A DNA stretch of 64,000 nucleotides from Uranotaenia lowii. Taxonomy: Eukaryota > Arthropoda > Insecta > Diptera > Culicidae. The translations under genes and the position numbers were made by a program. A model generated the notes under the pieces. The model worked only from the letters and a program-made list of their open reading frames with translations. It was not told the origin of the DNA and made no database searches. This document shows, one piece after another, positions 32,153 to 43,496 of this stretch (positions are counted from its first letter, which is position 1; every line of letters begins with the position of its first letter). The stretch lies in the NCBI RefSeq assembly GCF_029784155.1, contig NC_073693.1, positions 331,270,592-331,334,591 on the forward strand, read 5' to 3'.

Positions 32153-33119
32153 CAGTGGTTTTCAAACTTTTTTCACTCAACGCCCCCTTTTTCAAATTTT
32201 TCGAGCTCAACGCCCCCCTGGGAAAATTTTTAGAAAATCTTAAAATAATGATAATCTGGATCGTTGAAAAACCATTAGCTTTTGGCTTTATATTGTTGTA
32301 AGACTTAACACAAAATTCAGTCAAATCTATATGAGGCCCTCAAAAGGCCAAAGGGCTAGGTAGGGTATTATAAGTGTAAAATGATCCATTTTAATTTTAT
32401 CATATAAAACGATTCTTCATATTTTACACTATATTTTTACAACTTTTCGAAAAATGTATGAAAAATTACCAGAAATTAAAACTTAAAAGCGCGTTAAGTG
32501 AATCAAAGCGAAGTTAGCTTTGATTCACTTATATCCTTTTGGCTGAGAACTTAAAATTAAAATGCTCTTGCCTAAAAAAATTCTTTGAAATTTTCTTTCC
32601 AAAAAGCTATCACTAAATCACAGATCACACCTTTTACACAGATTTTTTCAAAGGTTTTATCTGTTTATCGGTTTTTTAAAGAAAATACATTTGAAAAATT
32701 ATCAAGCCTTGCCATCCAAAATTAATCTTTATTAGTATAACCCAAAACAATCTTACAAAACCACATCAACATGTAGAGGGTATACAAAATCTGTGACAAT
32801 ATAAAAAAAATCTTTTAGATACATTTTTAGAAAAAAAAATTGAGATACTGGAACAAAAATTTGCATGGAGCTCTGTGAAATTATTGATATTTTAGTCTTG
32901 AATCTGATGTTTAGTTCTGTGACGTAATTTAATTGTTTTGCATGTAATTTAATCGTTTTCAAATCTACTTTGTTTCGTGATTCTTGAAAATATTAATTAC
33001 AACCTCACCGCCCCCTGAGCCCTACCAACGCCCCCCAAATTTCAAAATTGAGCTCACCGCCCCCCTGGAAACTGACAACGCCCCCAAGGGGGCGGTAGGG
33101 ACCACTTTGAAAACCACTG
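32153..33119. mobile_element. Non-autonomous hAT element, 967 bp
   Basis: Inverted ends CAGTGGTTTTCAAACTTT and (right end) TTTGAAAACCACTG, with a perfect 8-bp target duplication ATCTACAC at 32145-32152 and 33120-33127. Subterminal C-rich repeats (AACGCCCCC and its complement) occur near both ends. An internal hairpin AAGTGAATCAAAGC / GCTTTGATTCACTT lies at 32496-32530. No transposase frame is present. Confidence 0.93.
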
Positions 33120-33126
33120 ATCTACA

Positions 33127-33188
33127 CGAACAATATATCATATTAAACGGTTTTAATATAAAAACCGTGAAATATGATATATTGTTCG
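33127..33188. repeat. 62-bp near-perfect AT-rich hairpin
   Basis: CGAACAATATATCATATT pairs with AATATGATATATTGTTCG, and inside it ACGGTTTT pairs with AAAACCGT. The loop is about 5 nt, with one mismatched position between the two stem parts. It abuts the right target duplication of the hAT element. It could be a tiny MITE or a small-RNA hairpin. Confidence 0.85.
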
Positions 33189-33942
33189 ATAACATTGACT
33201 TAACTGACATGATTCTTATAAAACAATCCTTTCAATTTCTGGCTAAAAAGCCGTCGGCTACATTACAAACAACTGATAATCATGAAAATTTTACTTAAAA
33301 ATACATAAAAGGAGCATGTTTGCCAATCTGTTTAGTTTGCCCAAACAAAAGCACAAATATGTTTAATGAGTTTTTACCTATTTTCAAAAGGTGTCTCGAA
33401 AACAAACTGGTAAACTAAATAAATACTTGGAATCACAGCACACCAAAATGAGTCAATTTTTAAAAGAAAAATGTATTTTTTTTTGTTTCATTTGATCTTT
33501 TTTTCTCGCTGCGTATAGTCATTTTGGCTTTTAAAGCTTCGTTCAATCATAGATAAAAATCGGTTTCAACTGGTTTCTGCCAACTGGTAGTTGTTCAATG
33601 AGCCAATGTTTTGGTCGAAACTAGTCAGGTCGTTGTCAATAAAGCAAGTTGAAACTAGCCAAAATGGTCAAACCCGATCCAGCTGGACAGGGGGTTTCGT
33701 TACGACCCGGAAGAAATCGGTCGAAGTCAATTGGAAAAAGAAAGGTATTCAATCGTCAATCTGTTTGTACTTGTTTCGAACAAACTTCATTAAAAAGACT
33801 TTAAGTTATTGAGATCCTGGTAGAATAATGACGGTGTAAAACTCAAAACTTGGCAATTTTTCTATTAAAATGAGTATTTTCTTCTCAATTATTTAGTGTC
33901 TGCAATAAAAGTGTACCCGTTTTAAATTTGCTATCACACCGG
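33189..33942. other. AT-rich DNA
   Basis: Between the hairpin and the inner inverted repeat. No gene is recognised. Confidence 0.5.
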
Positions 33943-34632
33943 TCGCTGACGGTTTGTTTTCACATGATGTTATTTTAATTCATGTTCGAATAAGAACATA
34001 CAGCATATAGTTAGTAAAAAAGTGGACTTTTGCACATTACGTAGATAACTAAACTGACAAAGGGGGGGTTTGAAAATGTCAACTCTTGTTCACGAAGCGT
34101 AGGGATTTAGCTTTAGTCTACTGGGACATTTTTTTTAAATATGTTGAGATTGCAAGAATACAGAATACAAAATTATTTCTTTTATACGCGCCACATAATA
34201 GTTATAAAATCCCACACATAAATATTGTAAGCCGACATAGCACTCAAATATCTGCCTACATCTAGGCGTTTACGTGCTTGCCTACTTGAAGGCGTTTTAA
34301 TTTGTTCGAATTGGTTTTCGGAGGGATATAAAAAATTGTGGGGTATTAGCTCGAAACATTTTTGTAATTTTTATTATGTATGTTTCGCGTTCGTATTCCA
34401 TTGGGACAGAGAAGCGAATTCCGCACCGGAAAATCAGCAGCTAAGACGACGTTTATTCGACTGAAACAATTTATACGGCTTTGATCGACACCAGGCCGAC
34501 GTCCTTGCCTCCTATTTTCAAACTCCCCTTTGTCCGTTTAGTTATCTATGCACTTTTTTTCTAACTATTTGCTGAATGTTCTTATTCGAACATAAATTAA
34601 AATAATATCATGAAAAAACAAACCGTCAGCGA
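33943..34632. repeat. Inner inverted repeat (foldback), arms about 120-130 bp
   Basis: The left arm 33943-34072 and right arm 34513-34632 are inverted copies, containing CGCTGACGGTTTGTTTT, TATGTTCGAATAAGAACAT and AGATAACTAAAC, around a ~440-bp centre with moderately GC-rich stretches. The left arm has about 14 extra bases. No transposase is present. With the outer arms at 31325 and 34832 it forms a two-layer foldback. Confidence 0.8.
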
Positions 34633-34702
34633 GCGCGGGGGCTTTAACACGCACAAAATTAGCCGAAAAACAAGCACCTTATGGCGCAATCCTTTACCGG
34701 TT

Positions 34703-34832
34703 ACAAAAACATTCGTGAATGCAATCGTACAATCGTTTGGCGATTGTAAAAAACGATCTAGTTAACTGCGGTGAATGTTTCGGTCATCGGTTCGTTCACC
34801 CGAAACTTCTAATAGTTCATTCATTCGGCATT
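34703..34832. repeat. Outer inverted repeat, right arm
   Basis: Reverse-complement partner of 31325-31510. Confidence 0.8.
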
Positions 34833-34935
34833 GCAATCGTTAGTGTTCATTCTGGTGTGTGAATTTTTTTTCTTCCCCGATTGCTTCGATTGGCAGTTTG
34901 AACTGAACGAATTCACCACGGATTGCAAATTGAAT

Positions 34936-35150
34936 CAAGGTGTGTATATATAGGAGGTATAACGATATGAGAAACTCCCGATTCAGCTATTTTGATTTGG
35001 CTTCTATGGAGTTCGTAGAGTTTGTTTACCAATAAAGCCCTCAGCTCGAACAAATTATCCGATATTTTCAAACAAACTCACTGAACCTCTCCGCGCTCTC
35101 CTCGCCTACTTACTGACAAAGTCAGACAACCTTGTGATTTAATAACCTTG
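34936..35150. mobile_element. hAT-type MITE, 215 bp, copy 2
   Basis: Same family as 23826-24041: CAAGGTGTGTATATATAGG start and AATAACCTTG end. Its own perfect 8-bp target duplication, AATTGAAT, is at 34928-34935 and 35151-35158. Confidence 0.88.
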
Positions 35151-35158
35151 AATTGAAT

Positions 35159-36083
35159 GTACTTCGATGCGATTTTTTCCATGCTTGCTAGAAACCACTG
35201 TCTGAGCTATAGAAAATATTCAAATTCATTCGGCAAAATTAACAACAATTTTTTTTTTTTAGTTAATATGAAAATAATAAGTTATTTTGAGTTAATTTAT
35301 GGTAATTGCATTATTTTAGTTAATTTCTGAGCTAAAAATGTTCAAAACATACTTTTTGTCAAGTTTTTTGGGGATTGGACCACTGTGCGGCTGTAGCATT
35401 ATATTGAGTCGATTTGAGGTCATTTTTGAATTTCTCAAACCCTGGGGTCTAAAAAGCTTCATATTGGTTCAAAACTCATCCTTGATTTGTAGATATGTAG
35501 AAAGGATTAATAAAATTTATATTCGATGCTCTGCTTAGTGGCAGAGTGCTTGATAATCCAATGGATGCAAAGTTTTGACGATAAGCTAAAACTTAACGTT
35601 TTTGGTTGATGCTTTTTGGAGAGTTAAAAATTGCTTCAACATTTTGGCTTAATTCGTTTAAGTCTTCTTCAGAAAAGTTTTATTTTTAATAAAAATTACA
35701 AAAACAATCTTGGAATTGAAACGCGAGATTTATGACAAACTTTAACACATCCGATGGAAATTATGTTCCGATTGATCAATTTATTCAGCTTGTTACACTC
35801 AGTAGCTAAACGGATTAGGATTCACAGTGTAGCTCATGTCCAGTGGAATTTGCTTCGGAAATATTTCATGAACAAGAACCTTTGGCAACAACGTCTTCAA
35901 CAAGTAAAATTAATAGTCCTCAGTGTATTTTCAATTTATTTTCATAGCTACCAATTACCACACTTGTTTGTAAAAAGATAGGTTATGGATAGAATAAATT
36001 GTCCAATTATATTGGAAAAGTTGTTTGTTATTTGACTAATTACCATCTGATCTTACCTGAATGTTTCTTTTTTTTTTTAATAG
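35159..36083. other. AT-rich DNA with one dispersed repeat
   Basis: 35375-35490 is a direct relative of 18693-18800. The end of this stretch has features of an intron 3' end: a CTAAT branch-point-like site at about 36036, a long T-run, and TAG at 36081-36083. Confidence 0.45.
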
Positions 36084-36381
36084 GAAGGAAGAACTTTTCA
36101 CTCAAACCACGATTTATGAATGTTTCAGAGAAACTGAATTGCTGATCAGAATTTTTTCTTCTAATATATCTAATACCTTAATCAGCTGTTCTAACATGAG
36201 GGAAGAATTCCACAATTTGCTCAAGCTTATTGACCTGCCAGCTGTATCAAGATCGTATCGTATCGTATGCCTTCGTGAAATTAGTTGCAACAATTGCGCA
36301 ACCAAAGAGGCTGATTCCCGATTGAAAAAGCATCATCTCGGAAAACTAGGACGCAAAGATAATAGACGAAAGAAAAAATAG
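36084..36381 (+). CDS. Possible terminal exon, unidentified protein
   Basis: After a good acceptor (T-run then TAG at 36081-36083) the frame with codons from 36085 is open for about 98 residues. It has ordinary composition, ESCNM- and CNNC-like cysteines, an RIVCLREISC segment and a strongly basic C-terminus (GKLGRKDNRRKKK) before the stop. I do not recognise the family. No upstream exon joins it in a convincing frame, so it may be a gene remnant or chance. Confidence 0.3.
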
Positions 36382-36845
36382 ATATCTGTTTGGAAATTAG
36401 TTTTCTGACGACAGCAGACACAGTTGAGGAAAAACGAAAATAGATTTTTTTTTCTTCTCGGAGAAGCCTATAAAAGTTGTTAAGTTATAACAACGGAAAC
36501 AAAAAAAAAGTAAACGAAAGTGTGCTTCTTTTAATAACTTAGGAGGGAGTTTTATCAAGTTAAATACTTTGCACTAAGTTTTTTTTTTAAATTATAATTG
36601 GATTGGCTTCATGAGTAACCCATGTGAAAATCATTGTTTTATAGTTTCTTAGTTTCAGATTCAGTGAATTCTAGTGTGATTAAAATAAGTTGTTATTTTC
36701 AAATAGCTTTCTATTACCGTTATTTTTATTGTTCGATAATAGTCACTCATCATTTTACAATCTTTTGGATTCAATTTTACCGTTTTATGGATGATAGCTG
36801 AACAATAACGATTTTCTAACTTTGCTTTTGACAAACATTGTATAG
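36382..36845. other. AT-rich DNA
   Basis: Could include a 3' UTR of the possible exon. No further gene is recognised. Confidence 0.4.
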
Positions 36846-37619
36846 TAGGGGGAAGTGTTCCTAAATGCGCATGTTGGGTAATATGCGCATACAGCCGATA
36901 GACGATATGGCTAAAGATTCATCATATCTAATCAGTGCAGTTTGAGGGTAGTACGCTTTTAACACATGGCATGAAAAAATTAAATTGTTATATAAAGTCG
37001 AAAAAATTTAAAAATTCAAACAAGATTTTTGTCAGTTTTGTTATAATATATTGAACTTTAATTATTGTTCGTACAGGTTCCGTGAACAAAAATTTTAATG
37101 CTTTTTCTTTCTTATTCATCTGGAAATCGGAAATTCAACAAATTGAAGCTTTTGTCAAAGTTGTAGATGATAAGGTATTGAAATAAGAGACCGGTTCTGA
37201 ATGCCCATATCAAGGCAGGTTAAATGCCTATATCCAGAAAAATAGATTAGTCTTATAAATTTTTTTCTTTCTATCATTTAAACATTAAATCTACGCTCAA
37301 CTCACGATCTTACAGCGAAAAAAGAAGAACTTCATACTGATCCGATAATAATACAATATGAACAAAATATTACCACACCCATAGAAGAGGTTGCCAAAAT
37401 CTAATGCCTATTTAGCATATCTCTGTGCCGATAATGCGCTGAAATGTGCACTGTGCCGAAGACGATATGTTTGAAAAACCGTAACTGGCATAAGGACTCG
37501 GCTCCCAACCAAAATGATGACCACTACATTCAAGCGAAACAAGAAAAACATTTTATGGGATTTCCTTCCTATTGGATAATTCATCCCAGAAACAAGAAAA
37601 TAAAAATTAAAACCACAGC

Positions 37620-37712
37620 GCTGTAGTGAGAATCGAACTCACATCACCAATTGTATCGTCTTGCCAGTCCGACATTCTAACCAGTGTACTATTCGAGCTT
37701 CATGCAGGACGA
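37620..37712 (-). ncRNA. tRNA-derived SINE head
   Basis: The minus strand has a perfect T-arm: GTGAG, loop TTCGATT, CTCAC (37626-37642). Upstream are an A-box-like TGGTTAGAATGTCGG and tRNA-like spacing. The anticodon arm and acceptor stem do not pair properly, so it is a tRNA-derived retroposon or pseudogene rather than a functional tRNA. Confidence 0.55.
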
Positions 37713-37894
37713 GGTATATTTGTCATAGGCTTTCTGTTACCGATCAATCACAAAAAACGTACAACAGCGGCTTCCCGGCGTTTGGCCTCCTTTCAATGCA
37801 TTCCTTTGCCTTAAGATGGAAACGGGAAAGGGAACGGGAGTGAAGGAACGGGATACCCATTGAATGAGAACTGTGCTTTGCTTACTGCCTGCTT

Positions 37895-38105
37895 TTACAT
37901 ACACACGCTACATATACACAGCTGCTAAAGCCGGGCAGCTTGGCCGGTGTTGTTTGCCGGTGAATTGAAGGAATGTTTTTGTTGTTGCTTTTGCTACATA
38001 CACACGCACAGCTTAGCCGTGTTTGCCGGTTGATTGAATTAGAAGGATGTTTTGTTGTTGCTTTTGCTACATTCACACGCACAGTGCTCGGTTCGCTGGC
38101 TGCCT
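37895..38105. repeat. ~75-bp tandem repeat inside the GGGG-ended element
   Basis: Two to three units with TTTGCCGGT, TGTTGTTGCTTTTGCTACAT and CACACGCACAG, GC-richer than the surroundings. Confidence 0.65.
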
Positions 38106-38730
38106 GGTGTTGGCCGGTATTTATTTCCATCCTTCTTCGGCTTGTGATGCGATGAGGAGGGACGCGAAAACGATTTTATTTTGTTTCATTCAGACATACG
38201 CAATTCGGTTGCGCTGGGAGGTTAATGCCGGTGGGCGCAAATCGAATCAGTGCCGGTCGCGTTATCTTCTTGTACCAATGATGCTATGAAATTGACTACA
38301 CGCCATTGGCACAGAGGCTGAATTTTGGGTGCATGAAATATGGCCATATGGCATACTTAACTATGTTTCATGCAAAAAAGCTAGTGGTGTAAAAAATTTC
38401 ACCAAAAGTTCAGCCTTGACGTATGCTTGACATCCGTTTCTACCATTTTCAATTAAATTATTTTAAAATATTGCAAGTGTTAATGAAATATAGCTTAAAA
38501 CATAAATATGCGCATTTAGCCCGTCGGTTTCGGAAATCGGCTATTTTGACTTCTTTTATTATAAAATTATTTTCACAAAAACAGTAAGAGATTTTAACAG
38601 AAAAATTGCTTTTACGTATAGAAAACAGATGTCCGCTCATGTGCATATAGTTTTCAAACTCCTGTCTATTGGAATATGGGAGAAAATGAGTGCTTTCCTT
38701 AATATGCGCATATAGCCCGCCTCTCCCCTA

Positions 38731-39288
38731 GACACAATTTTGTTTTCCATCTGGGACTGAGTCTGCGGCTGGCGTGCTTGCAAATGACAGTCACTGATGA
38801 CGAGTGAAAGAGGATAGAAGAAAAAAAAGCATCAACAAAAACAAAACGTTTCACTCACTAGTCACTAGCACGTGGTTCTACCGGGTGATTGAACAACTGG
38901 TTAATGGCCAGATGTATTTGCCCCTTTTCACGTTTTGCAACTCAATAGTGCAACAACTGAGTAGGAAAAATAATTAACAAGCAATCAAATTGCAAGTTGT
39001 TTAGGAATAAGTTTTGTTGCTTATTCTAAATGTTTCGGTTTATCTGGGAGAGAGGCGGCCAGAAAGCTTTTTTTACCTGGGATTTAAAACTTTTCTGCTT
39101 ATTCATCCCGTAAATGTAATCATTTCTCATTGTTTTGTATAAAGTTTTTTTTTCTTTCAATACGTTTATTTCATATTTTTAATTTTGTTTTTTTTTTGTC
39201 ACGAAGCTGATCAAACATTTCGCTGATTATAAATTTTTGTAAAAATAAAAACGCAAATTTATCCAAACATTTAAACTAAACTATTTCC
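38731..39288. other. AT-rich DNA
   Basis: No gene or structured repeat is recognised. Confidence 0.5.
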
Positions 39289-39290
39289 TA

Positions 39291-40340
39291 AAGGGTGATT
39301 TGGTCGAAATTTGGTCAATATCCACTTGACGTATTTCTTTCAATTATTCATTTAAAAAATCTGAACACCCCTCATTTTGAAGGTGTGTGTGTGTGTGTGT
39401 GTAGAATGTTGCTCCTATTTTGATTTTGGAATTCACTCTTCAGTTGTCAAAATGCCGCCCAAGGAAGAAGAGCAGCGTATTAAAATGTTGCTCGCCCATC
39501 GCGAAAATCCGAGCTACTCGCACGCAAAGCTGGCAAAATCGCTAAAAGTTGCCAAATCAAGCCGCTGCGCTGAGACGACAAAGAGAGTTGCCGGTAGTTT
39601 CAAGCGAAACCCTAACCTCTCTCTCCGAGATGCCGCAAATAAGCTGGGTGTATCGTCTACAACCGTGCATCGAGCCGAAAAATCGAGCCGGACTATCGAC
39701 TTACAAGAAGGTAGTGACTCCAAATCGCGATGATAAACAAAATACGACGCCCAAAGCGCGATCACGAAGGCTGTACACGACGATGCTGACGAAGTTTGAC
39801 TGCGTGGTAATGGACGGCGAAACCTACGTCAAAGCCGACTACAAGCAGCTTCCGGGACAGGGGTTTTATACGGCAAAAGGAAGGGGAAAGGTAGCAAATA
39901 TTTTCAAGCACATGAAACTGTCAACGTTCGCGAAGAAATATTTGGTTTGGCAAGCCATCTGTACCTGTGGCTTGAAAAGCAGCATTTTCATAGCTGTCAA
40001 CCAAGAAATTTACGTGAAAGAGTGTTTGAATAAACGTCTGCTGCCTTTCCTGAAGGAACACGGTTGTTCCGTACTGTTTTGGCCGGATTTGGCATCTTGC
40101 CATTACGGTAAAGAGGCCATGGAGTGGTACGCCGCCAATAACGTGTACAAAATCTGATGGCAGGGGTTAAGCGTAAGGCCCGGCATGTCGGATTTGGAAA
40201 AGCGGAAGCCTAACTGAATATTTTTCCTGAATTTTATACTAATTAAACTTGATAAAGAAATTTTATTTGAGTTTTTAAATAAACAATTTCACCGATTTAC
40301 ACGCGTTTTCCCTTGACCAAATTTTGACCGTATCACCCGC
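39291..40340 (+). mobile_element. Deleted mariner element A, copy 1
   Basis: 1050 bp between TA dinucleotides (39289-39290, 40341-40342). Ends are AAGGGTGATTTGGTCGAAAT on the left and, inverted, TTTTGACCGTATCACCC on the right. Copy 3 at 54604-55846 is longer (1243 bp), so this copy has internal deletions. The left subterminal region has a (GT)n run at about 39383. Confidence 0.9.
39452..40213 (+). pseudogene. Mariner transposase relic (element A)
   Basis: Starts MPPKEEEQRIKMLLAHREN at the helix-turn-helix region and ends near the family C-terminus (FGFGKAEA). It lacks roughly 30 residues after the first helix-turn-helix. It also loses the segment after NNV that contains the third catalytic residue, and it has frameshifts. 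The first and second catalytic Asp regions (FDCVVMDGETYVK, FWPDLASCHY) remain. Not functional. Confidence 0.88.
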
Positions 40341-40342
40341 TA

Positions 40343-42125
40343 ATTAAAGGCAGATAACAAAGCAGTATCGGCAGAAAAAATGTCTATAAATTATTTCATG
40401 CACGCGACTATTTTCCATACGAACCATTCATGTTGCATTATTATCTTTGAAATCAGTTTTCCACAGCTCAATCAGAAACAATTTCTATCAGTTATTTGAC
40501 TCCAGTGACTTTAAAATTGCGTGTTTCAACTGAGCACCTAGAAGTAAATTGCTTTATTACAAAAATTGCAGTTTTTACAAAAATGGTCATTAATTCGTGT
40601 GCTAAATTGTCAACGAGTTGTTTTTTTTTTTCGAATTTAAACTTGACGGCTTGATCAAATCATCGCTCATGATATGTTGACGTGTAATTTCAGTTCCAAT
40701 TAGCAGCTTATTTAGATAAATAACGAACGCATGAATCCATCGTGTTTAATAACATGTTTTTTGACTAATTAAACGCTCCAGAAAGCTAATAAATTTTATT
40801 GGAATGTGGATTTGGGATTGTAAATTGGGATTGGAACATGTTGTTTCTATCACTACTTGAGTGATAGTGGGATTCTCCTTAAAAATTACGCTTTTTTTCA
40901 TAAAAGGTTTTCCCCAAAACACATTTTTTCAGGAGGAAGCTCTTATAACTCAATTACAAAAAATACCAAAACATATTACAGATCACCATACCGAGTTGCG
41001 ATAGTATGAGGGTTACATTTCAGTCAACCTCAGATTCGGCAAAATTGAAATAAATCCTCGAATCGGAATGTGCGAGTGTTCGCACAAATTAATAACACTC
41101 ACAATCAATATTGCCAATATTGCTCACCTCGATTAGCCCCGCGGTCGCGTTCGGTGTTTGATATGATTTGGGAGAGGTGTAGGTAATCCAGCTTCATTTG
41201 AAAGGGCCCCCTTTCCAGAATGTAAAGGGAATGTGTTCGGTTGCAACCATTCATTGACGAATGAACTGATGGGCGTTTGAAATAATTGTTAGATCGAAAT
41301 AAAAAAAGTCGTGAATTTTAGTTTTCGTTTATTGACACATATCAAATTGAACAGTGCTTTCACGAAAAAGTGACCAATCACGCATGATGGATCGGTGTGG
41401 TGAAGTTGAGCTGAAGAACTTTGTAATTGGTTTGTTTTTATGTAATTTTCATGTATATTACAAACAAAATTTGGTTGGAAAATAAATTAATTTTATGAAT
41501 ATTTTGACTTTTTTAACTATATTTTACTAAAGTACCTATGCGCAAGAGTGTGTTGTTTTGCAACTTTTTTCGAATTTCATAAACCCAACAGTCTTAAAAA
41601 TTTCCTTTTTATTCAAAACGAACGTCAGAGTTTTAGTAGGTTATTAAAATGAGATTTAGGTAACCGGGTTTTGAGTTTTTATTTTTAAGGCAAAGCGGAA
41701 GGAGTGGCGAGAAAATAGTTATAACGCCCCAAACAGAGCATTCAAATATTGTTTTAACAAGAAAAATATTAATTTTAGAGCAATGAAATGTTCTGATGAA
41801 ATGATTTTAATAAAAATCTCTATCATTTGCAAAAAAAAAATAGGATAATCCGTTAGTCTGTCTGTCTAGAGTGTAGAAACAAGACTATGTATCTGGTTTG
41901 GAGACAACTTAATGCTGCTTTTTATTCTGACATAGTAAAGCAACGACTACTAAAATATTACAACCTCTTCCTTTTTCTATTCTTCTCAACTACGTAATTT
42001 ATGTCGTTCTTTGTCGTTTAGTCCTTGATCATTCAACTCCTCTTGTCGAGTTATCATTTTGAGAATGTGTTGGTAAGTTAATCAGTAAAGGATTATTACT
42101 TTTAATACGTTTTTTGTGATTTATG
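40343..42125. other. AT-rich DNA before the gypsy relic
   Basis: No gene is recognised. A long terminal repeat of the gypsy element could lie here but I could not identify one. Confidence 0.45.
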
Positions 42126-42129
42126 TGTG

Positions 42130-42345
42130 CGATCTGTTATCTTTCATTTTTTTAGATTTAAGCGAGTTCCTTCTCTACTTAGGACGGTATGTTCGACTGG
42201 ACTGTAGTTTGTCGTTAACTTGTTCTTTTTGATGAAGTTTTTCACGACTACAAGATCTCCTACATCAGTGTTAAAATATTCAGCACTGTTTCTCGTAAAT
42301 ATTTGTTTAAATCTCTCCTTTCTCTATTCTTAATTTATCATTTTT
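42130..42345 (-). pseudogene. Gypsy integrase C-terminal domain relic
   Basis: Minus-strand frame with FNTDVGDLVVVKNFIKKNK and a following SPVEHTVL, typical of the C-terminal domain that follows the catalytic core in Ty3/gypsy integrases. It ends at a stop at about 42130. It is separated from the N-terminal piece by a deletion of most of the catalytic core. Confidence 0.7.
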
Positions 42346-42396
42346 AACAAAAAAAAAAGTGAAACCAAGATAATTCGTGGATTTCAAAATAAAAAT

Positions 42397-42735
42397 TTAT
42401 TGATTCAACCTAGAGAAATAATCAGCTAATACTAGTAAATGATGTGATCCAGGAATTTCGGTGAAATCATCTGCGATTTTATACCAAGGCATATCAGGCA
42501 TTTCTGATCTTTTAATTGGCTGCCTGTTGGGATTTGAAACAAGAATACAGCCTGAGACATTTTTATCGAAATGTTCTACCATTTCTTTCATTTTAGTCCA
42601 CCACACTTTTGTTCTTAGTCGACATTTCATCGATGACATTCCTAAGTGGGGTTCTTGAGCTAACTGAAGGATACGAATTTGTAATGTACGTGGGATAACA
42701 AGTTTCCTAATATTCTTCACTGTGTTTCCCTTCAT
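42397..42735 (-). pseudogene. Gypsy integrase zinc-finger and start of the catalytic core
   Basis: About 112 residues with PHLGMSSMKCRLR and VWWTKM of the zinc-binding domain. KIADDFTEI then carries the first catalytic Asp, followed by HHLLVLADYFSR. The frame stops right after this; the rest of the core is missing. The second zinc-binding cysteine pair is incomplete. Confidence 0.85.
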
Positions 42736-43492
42736 CGACAGGCTTTCAGAGATTTTTCATACATTGATAAGGTCTTCGGCTAACGTTTCGCAGGGTATGG
42801 TAATTACTTTATTAATTGTTGGAAATCCATGTCTTGAAGTGTAGCAAATATTCGCGAGAAATTACCTCATGTTAGGCGAAAGATCAACATAAAACATGTC
42901 ATTAAAAATTATAAATTAAGGATAGAGAAAGGAAATACATCTACAAATACGAGGAAAAATGCTAAATATTGTAACACTGATTTAAGGCTATGATCATTTA
43001 GAATCCGGGCAGTCACAAACGTGTGTATTTTAAAACTATTCATTTGATCGAAAAACTTTCTATGAAGGAAATGAAGGTATAAATATGAAATTTAATGTAA
43101 AAATATAAACAAAAATATATCTCAATGATTTCATAAAATCTCTTTTTTATCTTTGCGCAGTTTTTTCAGTCATGTATTGATTTTTTTTTACCACAGAAGC
43201 AAAACCTTTGGAAAATCATGATATTTTACACAAACTCACCTGAAAAAAGCAATTGGAATCTGGTTGGAACCTTTTCATGAGTAGGCATCTCGAAAAATTT
43301 GATCTCTTAAATCCGGTTTTAACTTTATTTTTTTTGTCCATCAGAACACATCTGTCATATTGCGTAACAACCGGATGCACAGATTGCGATCTTTGGAACT
43401 GATCATTATTAGTTATTTACTTGATGTCTTCTAGTCAGGCAACACTTTTTGCCAGCCGCAAATGGATTTTTGCATTATTTAAGGGGTCTGCA
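42736..43492 (-). other. Degenerate gypsy RNase H-integrase linker region
   Basis: Lies between recognisable gypsy pieces. Coding traces are weak, with many stops. Confidence 0.4.
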
Positions 43493-43496
43493 TTAA

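Larger units (their letters stand above)
36848..38728. mobile_element. TA-flanked element with GGGG ends, 1.88 kb
   Basis: Starts GGGGGAAGTG and ends CTCTCCCC, flanked by TA (36846-36847, 38729-38730). Both subterminal regions hold ATGCGCATA-type motifs (36868-36899 and about 38703-38714). The inverted ends are imperfect. The same design (TA, GGGGA ends, repeated subterminal phrase) is seen at 44715-46816. The interior holds a tRNA-like SINE head and a ~75-bp tandem repeat. No transposase is seen. Confidence 0.6.

Noticed and set aside
35754..35981. Upstream exon joining the possible exon at 36084
   Set aside because: The best donor (35904) leaves the wrong phase for the downstream frame, and other frames have nearby stops.
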